The notes: generated from the sequence alone by a model not told the origin. A stretch of DNA of 64,000 nt from JBFWMG01 sp050251715 (GCA_050251715.1 JBFWMG010000005.1:62001-126000), one strand, 5' to 3'. Positions 54,857 to 64,000 are shown, counted from the first letter of the stretch. Numbers and translations are program-made.

Positions 54857-56605
54857 ATGGCAGGACAAACCAACGGACATGCGGATGTTGTGGTCGACAA
54901 GGGCAAATCGAGTTGGTCGGACCTGTGGAAAAAGGAGGATTACTGGGCCATCTGGCTCGCCTTCGGTCTGCTCGCGGTCGGCATGATGATCTTCCTGCCC
55001 CGCCCCCCGGCGGACATGGACGACATCTTCGCCACATCCAACGCCATCATGGCGGAAGAGGCGCAAAAGGCGCCGTTCAAGACCATCGAATACCTCAAGG
55101 CGCAGGACGCCAAGGGCAAGGTGGTGGCCACCAGCCTGCCCTATGCCAAGACCATCGCCTCGTATCTGGCGCATCCACAGGGATGGTCCGCCAATCCCCT
55201 GGATTCCTTCATGCTCTCGCAGGAGGCCGTTGACGCCAAAAACGCCAAGGCCATGCCCAAGTATGAGGCGGCCAAGGCAGCCGAAGAGACCTCTCTGGCC
55301 AGCGCCAGGGCGGCCCAGGCCGCCGCGTCGGATGCGGAGTTCAAGGACGAGCAGCTGAACCTGGCCGCCAAGGCCGCCATCGCCGACTGGCGCATCGCGA
55401 GCAAAAAGGCGTCCGACGCCAAAAAGAAGACCACGGGCAAGGGGTTCAACCTGGTGCCCAAGCTCATCGCGCTGGGCGTGCTGCTGGGACTGTTCTACGC
55501 CATCGGCATGCTCTTCATGGGCCATACGGTGGGCGCATTCCTCAAGGGCTTCGGCTTTGTCTTCCTCGTCGCCGTGGGCGCGTACGTGTGCGCGCAACAG
55601 GCCACGGTCAAGCACTACGGCATCGAATACGCGGCCTGGGCCGTGCTCTTCGGCATGGCCATCTCCAACACCGTGGGCACGCCCAAATGGGTGCTCCCGG
55701 CGGCGCAGACCGAGTATTTCATCAAGACCGGCCTGGTGCTGCTGGGCGCGGAGGTGCTGTTCAACAAGGTCGTGGCCATCGGCATTCCCGGCATCTTCGT
55801 GGCCTGGGTCGTCACGCCCATCGTGCTCGTCTCCACCTTCATCTTTGGCCAAAAGGTGCTCAAGATGGAGTCCAAGACGCTGAACATCACCATTTCGGCG
55901 GACATGAGCGTGTGCGGCGTGTCCGCGGCCATCGCCACGGCGGCGGCCTGCCGCGCCAAGAAGGAGGAGCTGACCCTGGCCGTGGGCCTGTCCCTGGTGT
56001 TCACCGCCATCATGATGGTGCTCATGCCCCTGTTCATCAAGGCCGTGGGCATGCCCCACGTGCTGGGCGGGGCATGGATGGGCGGCACCATCGACTCCAC
56101 CGGCGCGGTGGCCGCGGCGGGCGCGTTCCTGTCCGAACAGGCGCTGTATGTGGCCGCCACCATCAAGATGATCCAGAACGTGCTCATCGGCGTCACGGCC
56201 TTCTGCGTGGCGGTGTACTGGTGCTACAAAGTGGACTGCGTGCCCGGCCAAACCGTGAGCGCGTGGGAAATCTGGCACCGCTTCCCCAAGTTCGTGCTCG
56301 GCTTTTTGGCCGCGTCGGTCATCTTCTCGTTCATCTTCGGCAGCCTTGGCTCGGATGTGGGCAACGCGATGCTCGACCATGGCGTGCTGCGCGGCTTCAC
56401 GCGGCCCATCCGCGAGTGGTCGTTCTGCCTGGCCTTCACCAGCATCGGCCTGGCCACCAACTTCCGTGAACTGGGCCACTACTTCAAGGGCGGCAAGCCG
56501 CTCATCCTGTACGTGTGCGGCCAGTCCTTCAACCTGGCCCTGACCCTGGGCATGGCCTATGTCATGTTCTACAAGGTCTTCCCGGAAATCACGGCCAGCA
56601 TCTAG
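54857..56605 (+). CDS. YeiH/UPF0324-type putative sulfate exporter with N-terminal extension
   Basis: A 582-residue membrane protein. The C-terminal about 400 residues match the YeiH family: ISNTVGTPKWVLPAAQTEYFIKTGLVLLGAEVLF, ADMSVCGVSAAIATAAACRAKKEELTLAVGLSLVFTAIMMVLMPLF, GAWMGGTIDSTGAVAAAGAF. A membrane helix (YWAIWLAFGLLAVGMMIFLP, about 33-52) and an Ala-rich, probably periplasmic coiled region (about 55-195) precede it. The substrate is unproven; sulfate or other oxyanion export is the usual name. Confidence 0.85.
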   Translation: MAGQTNGHADVVVDKGKSSWSDLWKKEDYWAIWLAFGLLAVGMMIFLPRPPADMDDIFATSNAIMAEEAQKAPFKTIEYLKAQDAKGKVVATSLPYAKTIASYLAHPQGWSANPLDSFMLSQEAVDAKNAKAMPKYEAAKAAEETSLASARAAQAAASDAEFKDEQLNLAAKAAIADWRIASKKASDAKKKTTGKGFNLVPKLIALGVLLGLFYAIGMLFMGHTVGAFLKGFGFVFLVAVGAYVCAQQATVKHYGIEYAAWAVLFGMAISNTVGTPKWVLPAAQTEYFIKTGLVLLGAEVLFNKVVAIGIPGIFVAWVVTPIVLVSTFIFGQKVLKMESKTLNITISADMSVCGVSAAIATAAACRAKKEELTLAVGLSLVFTAIMMVLMPLFIKAVGMPHVLGGAWMGGTIDSTGAVAAAGAFLSEQALYVAATIKMIQNVLIGVTAFCVAVYWCYKVDCVPGQTVSAWEIWHRFPKFVLGFLAASVIFSFIFGSLGSDVGNAMLDHGVLRGFTRPIREWSFCLAFTSIGLATNFRELGHYFKGGKPLILYVCGQSFNLALTLGMAYVMFYKVFPEITASI

Positions 56606-56614
56606 GAGAACGGC

Positions 56615-56887
56615 ATGCAACAGAAACTGGTTCCCACGCGGGTAAAATCCCGTCTCAAGGGAGTGCTCCAGCTTGCCGTGGTGCTCGGCGTCATGTGGTC
56701 GTTCATGCAGGGGGGCGGCCCCTGGCTGGAACGCCATTTCACCCCCCTGGGCGACATGGCGGCCTTCATCGACCGCACGGGCATTGAAACGAACAAGTTC
56801 TGGTACACGGACATCGCCATAACCCGCGAGGCCGAACTGGGGGCACGCTGTTCCCTGCGCTTTCCCCCGGCCGGCCCCAGGCAGTAG
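56615..56887 (+). CDS. small single-pass membrane protein downstream of yeiH
   Basis: A 90-residue protein. Basic start, one hydrophobic helix (GVLQLAVVLGVMWSFMQGG), then a soluble segment (DMAAFIDRTGIETNKFWYTDIAITREAE). It lies 9 bp after the yeiH-like gene and before a terminator, so it closes that operon. Probably a transporter accessory; no family recognised. Confidence 0.6.
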   Translation: MQQKLVPTRVKSRLKGVLQLAVVLGVMWSFMQGGGPWLERHFTPLGDMAAFIDRTGIETNKFWYTDIAITREAELGARCSLRFPPAGPRQ

Positions 56888-56918
56888 CGCATAGACCCCG
56901 CACAACGAACCCTGTACA

Positions 56919-56950
56919 ATGGCGTCGGCTCTAGGGCCGACGCCATTTTT
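56919..56950 (+). terminator. rho-independent terminator of the yeiH operon
   Basis: An 11-bp perfect stem ATGGCGTCGGC/GCCGACGCCAT (56919-56929/56936-56946) followed by TTTTT. Confidence 0.85.
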
Positions 56951-56962
56951 CGGGAGAACCCC

Positions 56963-58243
56963 ATGCTGACTCTTCTACTGCTGACGGGCGGCGCCGCCGC
57001 CCTGACCCTGGGCGCAAGCCTGCTGGTCAAGGGCGCGTCGCGCCTGGCCCTTGCCCTGGGCATACCGCCTCTCCTGGTCGGGCTCACGGTGGTGGCCTGC
57101 GGCACCAGCGCGCCCGAACTCTTTGTCAGCGTCACCGGCGCGTTGACCGGCAACGCGGCCATTGCCCTGGGCAATGTGGTGGGCAGCAACATCTTCAACA
57201 TCCTGCTCATTCTGGGGCTGTCCGCCCTGGCGGCTCCGCTGGCCGTGTCGGTCGACCTCGTGCGGCGGGACATCCCGGTCATGATCGGCCTGTCCGGCCT
57301 GGTGTGGGCCTTTGCTGCCAACGGAACCGTGGGCAAGCTGGAAGGTTTTTTTCTGGTGCTGTGCCTGATCGCCTATCTGGCCACGCTGGCGGGCAAGGGC
57401 GGCGAGGCCCGGAACGGCTCGACTCCGGCGGACGCACCCGGCGGCCAACCGCCCCGCGCCACGCGCGCGGATGTGGCGCGCGCCTGCGCCGAGGTGGCAG
57501 CCGGGCTGGCGCTATTGGTGTTCGGGTCGCAATGGTTCATAGACGGCGCGGTCACCGTGGCGCGGCAACTGGGCATGGACGACCTGATGGTGGGGTTGAC
57601 GCTGGTGGCGGGCGGCACCTCGCTGCCGGAGCTGGCCACATCCGTGGCCGCGAGCATGAAGGGCGAGCGGGACATCGCCGTGGGCAACGTGGTGGGCAGC
57701 AACATCTTCAACCTGCTGGCCGTGCTCGGCGTCACGACCCTGTTCACGCCGGCGGGCGTGGCGGTCGCGGCCCAGACCGTGGCCTTCGACATGGCGGTCA
57801 TGACCGGCGTGGCCATCACCTGCCTGCCCATGTGCGTCAGCGGGGCGCGGGTGTCGCGTGGCGAGGGCGGGGTGCTGGTGGCCTATTACATGGGCTACGT
57901 GGTCGTGCTCTATCTCCATGCCGTGGGCAGCCCGCTGGCGCCCGCGCTTGGCAAGGCCGTGGCCTACGGCCTCATTCCCGCCGTGGCGCTTGTGCTGTGC
58001 CTGCCGCTGGCGCGGGGCGCGGGCGGGGCGGCCATAGCGCGCCACGCCATGCGCGGCGCGCGGCGGCTTGTGGTGCTGGGCGTGGGCGGCGCGGTGCTGG
58101 CGGCGGGCGTGGTCATGATCGTCACGCCCGGTCCGGCCGTGGTGTTCATTCCCCTGGGATTGTCCATCCTGGCCACGGAATTCGGCTGGGCCAGGCGGCT
58201 GCTGGCCGTGGCGCGCGACAGGCTGCGCCCCCCGCGCTCTTGA
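56963..58243 (+). CDS. Na+/Ca2+ antiporter (CaCA, YrbG-like) with C-terminal PGPGW domain
   Basis: A 426-residue inner-membrane protein. The two CaCA alpha repeats are clear: VVACGTSAPELFVSVTGALTGNAAIALGNVVGSNIFNILLILG (about 36-78) and VAGGTSLPELATSVAASMKGERDIAVGNVVGSNIFNLLAVLG (about 214-255). After residue 345 comes an extra module, RRLVVLGVGGAVLAAGVVMIVTPGPAVVFIPLGLSILATEFGWARRLL, with the PGPxxV-type two-helix signature of PGPGW proteins. The fusion is unusual. It follows the yeiH terminator by 13 bp, so it may have a separate promoter or rely on readthrough. Confidence 0.9.
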   Translation: MLTLLLLTGGAAALTLGASLLVKGASRLALALGIPPLLVGLTVVACGTSAPELFVSVTGALTGNAAIALGNVVGSNIFNILLILGLSALAAPLAVSVDLVRRDIPVMIGLSGLVWAFAANGTVGKLEGFFLVLCLIAYLATLAGKGGEARNGSTPADAPGGQPPRATRADVARACAEVAAGLALLVFGSQWFIDGAVTVARQLGMDDLMVGLTLVAGGTSLPELATSVAASMKGERDIAVGNVVGSNIFNLLAVLGVTTLFTPAGVAVAAQTVAFDMAVMTGVAITCLPMCVSGARVSRGEGGVLVAYYMGYVVVLYLHAVGSPLAPALGKAVAYGLIPAVALVLCLPLARGAGGAAIARHAMRGARRLVVLGVGGAVLAAGVVMIVTPGPAVVFIPLGLSILATEFGWARRLLAVARDRLRPPRS

Positions 58244-58393
58244 CAGGCTGTTGCAAGAGGCCGTCCTGGCCTTTTTCACTCCGGCTTGGCAAAAACGCGG
58301 ATTCGCCATCCCTCACGAGGCATGAACATTCTTTGTTCAGTACGGGCGTTGGCGCGCCTTCCCGGTGCGCACAGGCTGTTGCGCAACAGCCTG
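58244..58393. repeat. 150-bp MITE-like element with 11-bp terminal inverted repeats
   Basis: The left end is CAGGCTGTTGC (58244-58254). The right end is GCAACAGCCTG (58383-58393), directly preceded by another left-type copy (58372-58382), giving a 22-bp perfect palindrome. No coding content. It begins immediately after the antiporter stop and ends 5 bp before the stop of the convergent kinase gene. Similar GGCTGTTGCA ends are known from IS6-like elements. Confidence 0.55.
58255..58276 (+). terminator. short terminator inside the MITE-like element
   Basis: AGGCC-GTCCT-GGCCT (58258-58272) followed by TTTT, just after the antiporter stop codon. The stem can extend with weaker pairs. Confidence 0.5.
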
Positions 58394-58398
58394 CCGCG

Positions 58399-61300
58399 TT
58401 ATTCAAAAATCTGGAGCAGCACCCTTTCCAGCTCATCCATTTCCACCGGCTTGGCCACATAACCGTCCATGCCTGCGCTCAAAAAGGCATTCCGGTCTCC
58501 GGGCAGGGCGTGCGCGGTCATGGCCACGATGGGAATGTGACGCAACGCGCCAAGGGTTGTGGAAGACCGGATGGCCTGCGTGGCCTCCACACCATCCATC
58601 ACCGGCATCTGGACATCCAGGATGGCGCAGTCAAACGGTTCTTTTTCCAACATCTCCAAAACCTGCCTGCCGTTTTCCACCCCCGTGACCATGCATCCCA
58701 GCCGTTCCAAAAACCGGGTCGCGGCAAACAGGTTCACCTTGTCGTCCTCGGCCAGCAGCACCTTGAGTCCGGAAAGCGCCTTGCCGATACGCCGCTCTGG
58801 CGCTCTCCCCGACAACGGGGCGGCCAGGGTTCCTCCCACGCGAAGCGTGAAGTGGACCGTCGTGCCAAGCCCCAAGGTGGTGTCCACGCACAGGTTGCCG
58901 CCCATGAGCCGCACCAGCAGCCGGACAATGCCAAGCCCTATGCCCGTGCCCGTGTATTTGCGCGTGAGCGAGCTGTCGGCCTGGGTAAAAGGCTCGAACA
59001 CCAGGTTCACCTTGTCGTCGGCAATGCCTATGCCCGTGTCTGACACGGAAAAGAGGAGCACGCGATCCGCAACCGAAGGCGCGCGGGGCAACATGCTGAC
59101 CGTGACGGCCACCTCGCCCTTTTCCGTGAACTTGAGCGCGTTGCCCAAGAGGTTGAACAATATCTGGCGCAGCCGTCCGGCATCGCCCATGACCATCTCC
59201 GGCACGGCCTCATCCACGGCCCATGTCAGGCAAAGCCCCTTGCCCGCCGCTTCGTACCGGAAGGCGCGGATCACGGAATCCACGATGTCGCGGGGCGCCA
59301 TCCTTTCACGGGCAATGGCCATCTTGCCCGCCTCCAACTGCACGAAATTCAGGATGTCGTTGACGATGGTCAGCAGACCTCGGCCGGACTCCAGGGCCGT
59401 TTCCAGCAGCACCTTCTGATCGTCGGAAAACGACGACTCCGCATCCAGCAGTTGGAGCATGCCCAGCACACCATTGAGCGGGGTACGCAATTCGTGGCTC
59501 ATGTTGGCCAAGAAATCGCCCTTGGCGCGGTTGGCCGCCTCGGCCTCCTCCTTGGCGCGCACCAGTTCCAGCCGCGTGCGCTTGTGCTCGCTCACCTCGC
59601 GCGCAAACACCAGCGCGCCCTTGTCCCCCTTCCACTCAAACGGCACGGCCACCACTTCCAGCACGCCCTCCCCGCCGTCCAGGCGCAGGAACGGATGCTC
59701 CATGATGGGCTGGCTTTGTCTTTCCTCATTGATGCTTTTGATCCGTGCTTCCACCACATGGCGGTATGCCTCGGGGTAACGGTCGCTGATGCGCGTGCCC
59801 AGCAGTTCTTCAGCCCGTTGCGCGCCAAAGATGCGCACCGCCGACGGATTGCAGTAGGCAAACAGGCCGCCGACCTGCACGAAAATGCTCTCCGGCGCGC
59901 TCTCCACCAGGGTGCGGAAGCGTTCCTCGCTCTCCCGCACGGCCGTTTCGGCGCGCCGGATCTCGGTCACATCCTTGCCGTAGAGGTTGACATATCCTTC
60001 GTCCGGGATGGGCGTGACCGCCATGTCGATCTCCGTGTCGCCCACGGAGGCCAAAAACGAGGTCGGCTCCCGCCGCTCCAGGCTGCGGGCCAGGATCCCG
60101 GCGTACCGAGCTGGAAACGCCTTGCCCAGCGCGACATGGTGGTGCCTGAGGAACGGCATGGCCGCCGCGTTGGCGTGCAGGATGACCATGTCCCTGGCCA
60201 CACGCATGACCGGATTGGGATTCTCGCTGGGGAAGCGGGCCAGACTGCTGATCTCCAGTTCCGAGCGCTTGCGCTCGGTAATATCCTGAAAAATGACGGA
60301 AAACCGATCCCCTTCCAAAGGGAAGGCGGACATGTGCAGGTGCATGTCACGCGCCGCGAAATAGGTCTCGAACGTGACGGCCTTGCCCTTGGCCACCACC
60401 TCGGAAAATCTGTCCAGATTGGGCGCCGCAGCCAGATTGAACAACCGGCGCACCGTTGCGCCCACAGCCTTGTCCCTGGGGACGCCCAGCGTCTTTTCAT
60501 AGCTGGGATTCACTTCCTCGACCACATAGTCCACGGGCCGCCCCTGGGCGTCGTACACCATGCGCAATACGCACACGCACTCGTTCATGGCCTCGAACAG
60601 GGTGCGGAAGCGGCTCTCGCTTTCCCGGAACTGCGCCTCGGCCCGCTTGCGGTCGGTGATGTCGAGAAACGACCCTACCGCGCCCAAAAGGCTCCCGTCC
60701 GCCCGGCGCAACGGAGAGGCGTTCCCCAACAGGGTACGGCGTTCCCCGTCATGCCGGAGGATCTCCAGTTCCTCGCCCGAGATGTTCTCGCCCCTGACCG
60801 CCCGCTGCATGGGCAGGTCGCGCATGACAAGGCGCTTGCCCTTCTTCATGACCGTAAAATTCGCCTGCCGCACCTTGGGCGATACGGTGACGGACAGATT
60901 CGTCCCCTCCTCCATGCCCAGGATGCGATAGCTTGCCTTGTTGCCCGTGATGGTCGCGCCCTTGGCGTCCTTGGTGATCCAGACCGCCGCAGGCACCTGG
61001 TCCATCACCGCTTCCAACTCCACGGCCTTTTGTTCCGCGATCTCCATGGCCTGCCGCAACTCCTGGGTACGCGCGGCAACGCGTTCCTCCAACTCCTGGT
61101 TGAGCCGTCGCAACGACTCCTCGGCCAGCTTGATCGCCGTGACGTCCACAAAGGTGACCACAGCGCCCGCCACCGTGCCCTTGAGCGTCAGGAAGGGATG
61201 GATGCGCATGAGACGCCAGCGGTTGTCCATGGTGCGCACTTCCAACTCCTCGGGCTGTTGGCTATGCAGCACGCGGTTGATGCTCTCGGCGACATCAATG

Positions 61301-63702
61301 TCCCGCACGCCGGACACTATCTCCGTGATGGGGCGCCGCACGTCGGTCTCGCGCAGGGGAAAAATCTCGCTCGCCGCAGGTGTGAAGCGCAGCACGCGCA
61401 ACTCGCGATCCAGAAAGATGGTGGCCGCGTTGGTGCTGGTGAACAAATACTCCAAATAGCTGTTGGCGGTGTCCAGCTCTTCCAGCTTGGCCTGCAATTC
61501 GCTGTTCATCGCGGTCAATTCTTCGTTGAGCGCCTGCAGCTCCTCCCGCGAGGTTTCCAGCTCCTCATAGCTGGACTGCAGTTCCTCGTTCATGCTCATG
61601 AGTTCTTCGTTGGACGAGGTGAGCTCCTCATTCGCCCCCTCGGAACTGTCCACGATTTCCTGCAGATATTCCCTGGTGGCGCGGAGCTCCGCATCCAATT
61701 GCTCCACCACCTCACTCTCGGATACCGGTTGCGCCACAGAGGAGGGGCTCGACGCATCCCCGGGTCCGGGACGCTCGAACACCACAAGCCACAGGTTGGG
61801 GCCGCTCCCCTCTCCCTGCCTTTCCACAGGCTCCACCACCAGCCGAACCGCCCCTTCCGGGAGGTCTCCCATGCCCAGCCCATGCACCGCCACGGCCTGC
61901 CCCTTGGCCAGGGCGCTCTGCATGGCCGACCGCAGCGGCAAGCGGAGCGACTTTTTCAAATATCTGTTGATGCTGCTGGAAAGCTCTCCTTGCGGCATTT
62001 CCATGTAGGGGTTCACGTCACCATGGATCCGGATGACGTTCATGTCGCTGTCCACCAGCACGCAAGGCATGCCGTACCGCCTCGCCAGCACCCGGTTGAT
62101 GAGCGCGACCGGATCGGCGTCCTCCTTCTTGCGGGCGTTGTCGAAAGCGGTCGGCGCCCGTGAAAACACGCCCCGCACCGTGGCGAAAGACAGACCCATG
62201 GGACGGCTCGCCGCGCCCTGCCGCTTGAAAATCCGCCAGCGCTTGTCCACTGCCTCAAACAGCGTGGGCTGGCTGCCCACGGTTTCCGAAGCCCCCAGGA
62301 AGAGATGCCCCCCTGGATTGAGCGCGGAAAAGAAACGGCCAAGCACCTTGGATTGCGTTGCGCTATCCAGATAAATGAGCAGGTTGCGGCAGACGATGAG
62401 ATCAAGCCGGAAAAATGGCGGGTCGCGCAACACGTCATGGACGGCGAAAAGCACCATGTCGCGCAACGCGGGAGCCACGCTCAGGCCGTTGCCACCAGAC
62501 ATGAAATACCGCTCGACCATCTGCGGCGGCACATTATGGCACACGCTGACGGGAAACGCCCCCCTCCGGGCAAAGTCAATGGCTTTCTCGTCAATGTCGG
62601 AGGCGAATATCTTCACGTTGTTGGTGTGCCCCACGGCCCTCTGGTAGTCCGCCAACAACATGGCCAGGGCATAGGCCTCCTCCCCTGTGGAGCAGCCCGG
62701 CACCCAGATGCGGATGGTGTCCTCGGGATGCCTGTCCCGGAACAACGCGGGGAACACATGCCGCATCAAGGAGTCAAACGCCTCTGGATCCCTGAAAAAG
62801 CTGGTCACGCCGATAAGGATGTCCCGGAACAGCGCCTTGCGCTCCGTGGCGCTCTGTTCCACAAGAGCCACATAGTCTTCCACTGCGGCGCTGCCCGTCA
62901 TGAGCATGCGTTTTTGGACGCGCCGGGTGACCGTGCTGGGCTTGTAGCCGGAAAAATCATGGCCGCTTTCCGCTTCCATCAGCGTGAACATCCGGGCCAT
63001 CTGCTGTTGACTCGGCTGCTCAAAGGTCTTTTCCTCGGAGGCCTGGGGCGGTTTGATCCCTGTCGCCGCAAAACGGCCCACATAGCCTGCCAGGGCGGGC
63101 AGGGGCAGCACCGCGTCCACGGCGCCACGTTCCAGGGCTGCGGCGGGCATGCCTTGATGCTCCGCCGTTTCAGGTTGCTGCACCACGCAGACACCACCCG
63201 CCGCCCGTATCGCCTCAAGCCCCTTGGTTCCGTCATTGCCCGATCCGGACAAAATGACGCCGCACGCCGCCGCACCACGTTCATTGGCCAGCGATTTGAA
63301 AAAAATGTCAATGGGATGATGGCCGGGCGAGTGCCCGGTCAAATGCAGCACGCCCTCCGCCACGGACATCTCCTTGCCGGGCGGTATGACGTGGACGGTG
63401 TTTTTCTTAAGCGGCGCGCCCTCACGCACGTCGCGCACAGGCATGGCGGTATGCTTGGCCAACAGCTCCGCCAACATGCTTTTGTGGGAAGGCTCCAGAT
63501 GGGTAATCACGACAAAAGCCGCACCGGGCGCGGCGGGCAGATGATCGAACAAGACCCGTAGCGCGGACAAGCCGCCGGCGGACGCACCCAAGGCAATGAC
63601 CGGAAACGATGCGGCGTGGCCAGCGCGGCGGGCGGATCTGGCGCGTGCGCCGCCTTGAGGCGTTCGTATCCCAGTCTCCTGATCCCTTGCTCTTCGTGCC
63701 AT
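58399..63702 (-). CDS. CheB-CheR-PAS-histidine kinase-receiver hybrid protein
   Basis: A 1767-residue cytosolic sensor. In order: CheB methylesterase (about 30-220; Ser in LGASAGGLSAL, His in ITHLEPSHKS, Asp in SGNDGTKGLEA); CheR methyltransferase (about 235-500; WVPGCSTGEEAYALAML, FASDIDEKAI, LIVCRNLLIY); a long coiled coil (about 665-745); about five PAS segments (745-1370); HisKA (DFLANMSHELRTPLNGVLG, about 1395); HATPase; and a receiver (1645-1765; Asp in CAILDVQMPVMDG). No membrane segments. Such proteins link methylation-type adaptation to phospho-signalling. GGAGG precedes ATG 63702. Confidence 0.95.
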   Translation of the reverse strand: MARRARDQETGIRTPQGGARARSARRAGHAASFPVIALGASAGGLSALRVLFDHLPAAPGAAFVVITHLEPSHKSMLAELLAKHTAMPVRDVREGAPLKKNTVHVIPPGKEMSVAEGVLHLTGHSPGHHPIDIFFKSLANERGAAACGVILSGSGNDGTKGLEAIRAAGGVCVVQQPETAEHQGMPAAALERGAVDAVLPLPALAGYVGRFAATGIKPPQASEEKTFEQPSQQQMARMFTLMEAESGHDFSGYKPSTVTRRVQKRMLMTGSAAVEDYVALVEQSATERKALFRDILIGVTSFFRDPEAFDSLMRHVFPALFRDRHPEDTIRIWVPGCSTGEEAYALAMLLADYQRAVGHTNNVKIFASDIDEKAIDFARRGAFPVSVCHNVPPQMVERYFMSGGNGLSVAPALRDMVLFAVHDVLRDPPFFRLDLIVCRNLLIYLDSATQSKVLGRFFSALNPGGHLFLGASETVGSQPTLFEAVDKRWRIFKRQGAASRPMGLSFATVRGVFSRAPTAFDNARKKEDADPVALINRVLARRYGMPCVLVDSDMNVIRIHGDVNPYMEMPQGELSSSINRYLKKSLRLPLRSAMQSALAKGQAVAVHGLGMGDLPEGAVRLVVEPVERQGEGSGPNLWLVVFERPGPGDASSPSSVAQPVSESEVVEQLDAELRATREYLQEIVDSSEGANEELTSSNEELMSMNEELQSSYEELETSREELQALNEELTAMNSELQAKLEELDTANSYLEYLFTSTNAATIFLDRELRVLRFTPAASEIFPLRETDVRRPITEIVSGVRDIDVAESINRVLHSQQPEELEVRTMDNRWRLMRIHPFLTLKGTVAGAVVTFVDVTAIKLAEESLRRLNQELEERVAARTQELRQAMEIAEQKAVELEAVMDQVPAAVWITKDAKGATITGNKASYRILGMEEGTNLSVTVSPKVRQANFTVMKKGKRLVMRDLPMQRAVRGENISGEELEILRHDGERRTLLGNASPLRRADGSLLGAVGSFLDITDRKRAEAQFRESESRFRTLFEAMNECVCVLRMVYDAQGRPVDYVVEEVNPSYEKTLGVPRDKAVGATVRRLFNLAAAPNLDRFSEVVAKGKAVTFETYFAARDMHLHMSAFPLEGDRFSVIFQDITERKRSELEISSLARFPSENPNPVMRVARDMVILHANAAAMPFLRHHHVALGKAFPARYAGILARSLERREPTSFLASVGDTEIDMAVTPIPDEGYVNLYGKDVTEIRRAETAVRESEERFRTLVESAPESIFVQVGGLFAYCNPSAVRIFGAQRAEELLGTRISDRYPEAYRHVVEARIKSINEERQSQPIMEHPFLRLDGGEGVLEVVAVPFEWKGDKGALVFAREVSEHKRTRLELVRAKEEAEAANRAKGDFLANMSHELRTPLNGVLGMLQLLDAESSFSDDQKVLLETALESGRGLLTIVNDILNFVQLEAGKMAIARERMAPRDIVDSVIRAFRYEAAGKGLCLTWAVDEAVPEMVMGDAGRLRQILFNLLGNALKFTEKGEVAVTVSMLPRAPSVADRVLLFSVSDTGIGIADDKVNLVFEPFTQADSSLTRKYTGTGIGLGIVRLLVRLMGGNLCVDTTLGLGTTVHFTLRVGGTLAAPLSGRAPERRIGKALSGLKVLLAEDDKVNLFAATRFLERLGCMVTGVENGRQVLEMLEKEPFDCAILDVQMPVMDGVEATQAIRSSTTLGALRHIPIVAMTAHALPGDRNAFLSAGMDGYVAKPVEMDELERVLLQIFE

Positions 63703-63867
63703 CGCCCCCTCCAGAGCCTTCAGTCCCCCCCGTCACAGGCGCGGTAAAAACGAATTCAGGCACACCCTACACGCCCCACCGGTCCTGGCGCAACACCCGC
63801 CTGTGCCGGGGCGGCATGACGGACCGCGGCCTGCGGGCAAAAAACAAGGCGAACCACCCTCGCCACG

Positions 63868-64000
63868 CTACAGGGCATGCACGCCAGGGATGGCCGCCGC
63901 CCGGCGGTACATCTCGATCACCTCGCCGCTGTGGGCCACGGGCAGATTGGCGCTCACGCTCACATACTTCCCCGTGCGCGACGGGCGCAAACGCACCGCC
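63868..64000 (-). CDS. DUF493 (YbeD-like) protein, C-terminal part
   Basis: The last 44 residues of a small regulator-like protein whose start lies right of the window. VRLRPSRTGKYVSVSANLPVAHSGEVIEMYRRAAAIPGVHAL matches the family end, where YbeD has PSSKGNYHSVSITI and a late VRMVL. Typical members are about 90 residues with a ferredoxin-like (ACT-type) fold; E. coli YbeD is linked to lipoate metabolism by its location only. Confidence 0.75.
   Translation of the reverse strand, partial: AVRLRPSRTGKYVSVSANLPVAHSGEVIEMYRRAAAIPGVHAL

Noticed and set aside
59452..62163. 903-codon plus-strand frame opposite the CheB-CheR kinase
   Set aside because: Shadow of the large kinase gene; no recognisable domain.

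Overview
The window is a high-GC bacterial chromosome segment with no plasmid, phage or CRISPR signature. Its gene content fits a Desulfovibrio-like deltaproteobacterium (Desulfobacterota): chemoreceptors and very large hybrid kinases, several sigma-54 activators and sigma-54 promoters, a TRAP transporter, GlnRS, two sulfur-anion exporter families (TauE/SafE and YeiH), and a probable selenocysteine-containing ArsS. The lineage is inferred from gene content only.

Layout. 0-14 kb is housekeeping and accessory: the tail of a chemoreceptor with an ATC-hydrolase-like gene, a periplasmic binding protein, tRNA-Leu(CAG), ribF, a ClC chloride protein, a drug/metabolite transporter interrupted in frame by a five-hairpin element, a Kef-type antiporter, a cyclase-family hydrolase and glnS. 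14-21 kb holds azlCD, a cupin, the arsenosugar pair arsS and an AhpD-like gene (arsS very probably reads through UGA as selenocysteine), a nicotinate phosphoribosyltransferase and a larA-like/AEC pair. 21-32 kb is one long minus-strand hexuronate/gluconate region: GntR regulator, uxaC, TRAP dctPQM, SDR, uxaE, gluconokinase and gnd. 32-38 kb has two sensor kinases and an NtrC-type regulator. 38.3-39.2 kb is gene-free and rich in long hairpins. It is followed by an unusual Lon protease with a response-regulator receiver inserted before the AAA+ domain.

41-57 kb is the most interesting part. It carries a stress/exporter operon (small proteins, TauE/SafE, UspA), a Si-type citrate synthase, a sigma-54 activator with a degenerate receiver, a lysine 2,3-aminomutase operon (two OB-like small proteins, KamA, ATP-grasp ligase, GNAT-HDAC fusion, GNAT) and a YeiH-type exporter operon. 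Three transcription units (gltA, the kamA operon, the yeiH operon) each begin with a good sigma-54 -24/-12 promoter. Each of these has the same inverted repeat, GGAAC-N5-GTTCC (one copy with one mismatch), at an almost constant distance of 50-53 bp upstream. This points to a local regulon controlled by the activator encoded between them, combining beta-lysine-type metabolism, citrate synthesis and anion export.

57-64 kb holds a Na/Ca-type antiporter fused to a PGPGW domain, a 150-bp MITE-like element, a 1767-residue CheB-CheR-PAS-kinase-receiver protein, and the 3' end of a DUF493 (YbeD-like) gene that leaves the window.
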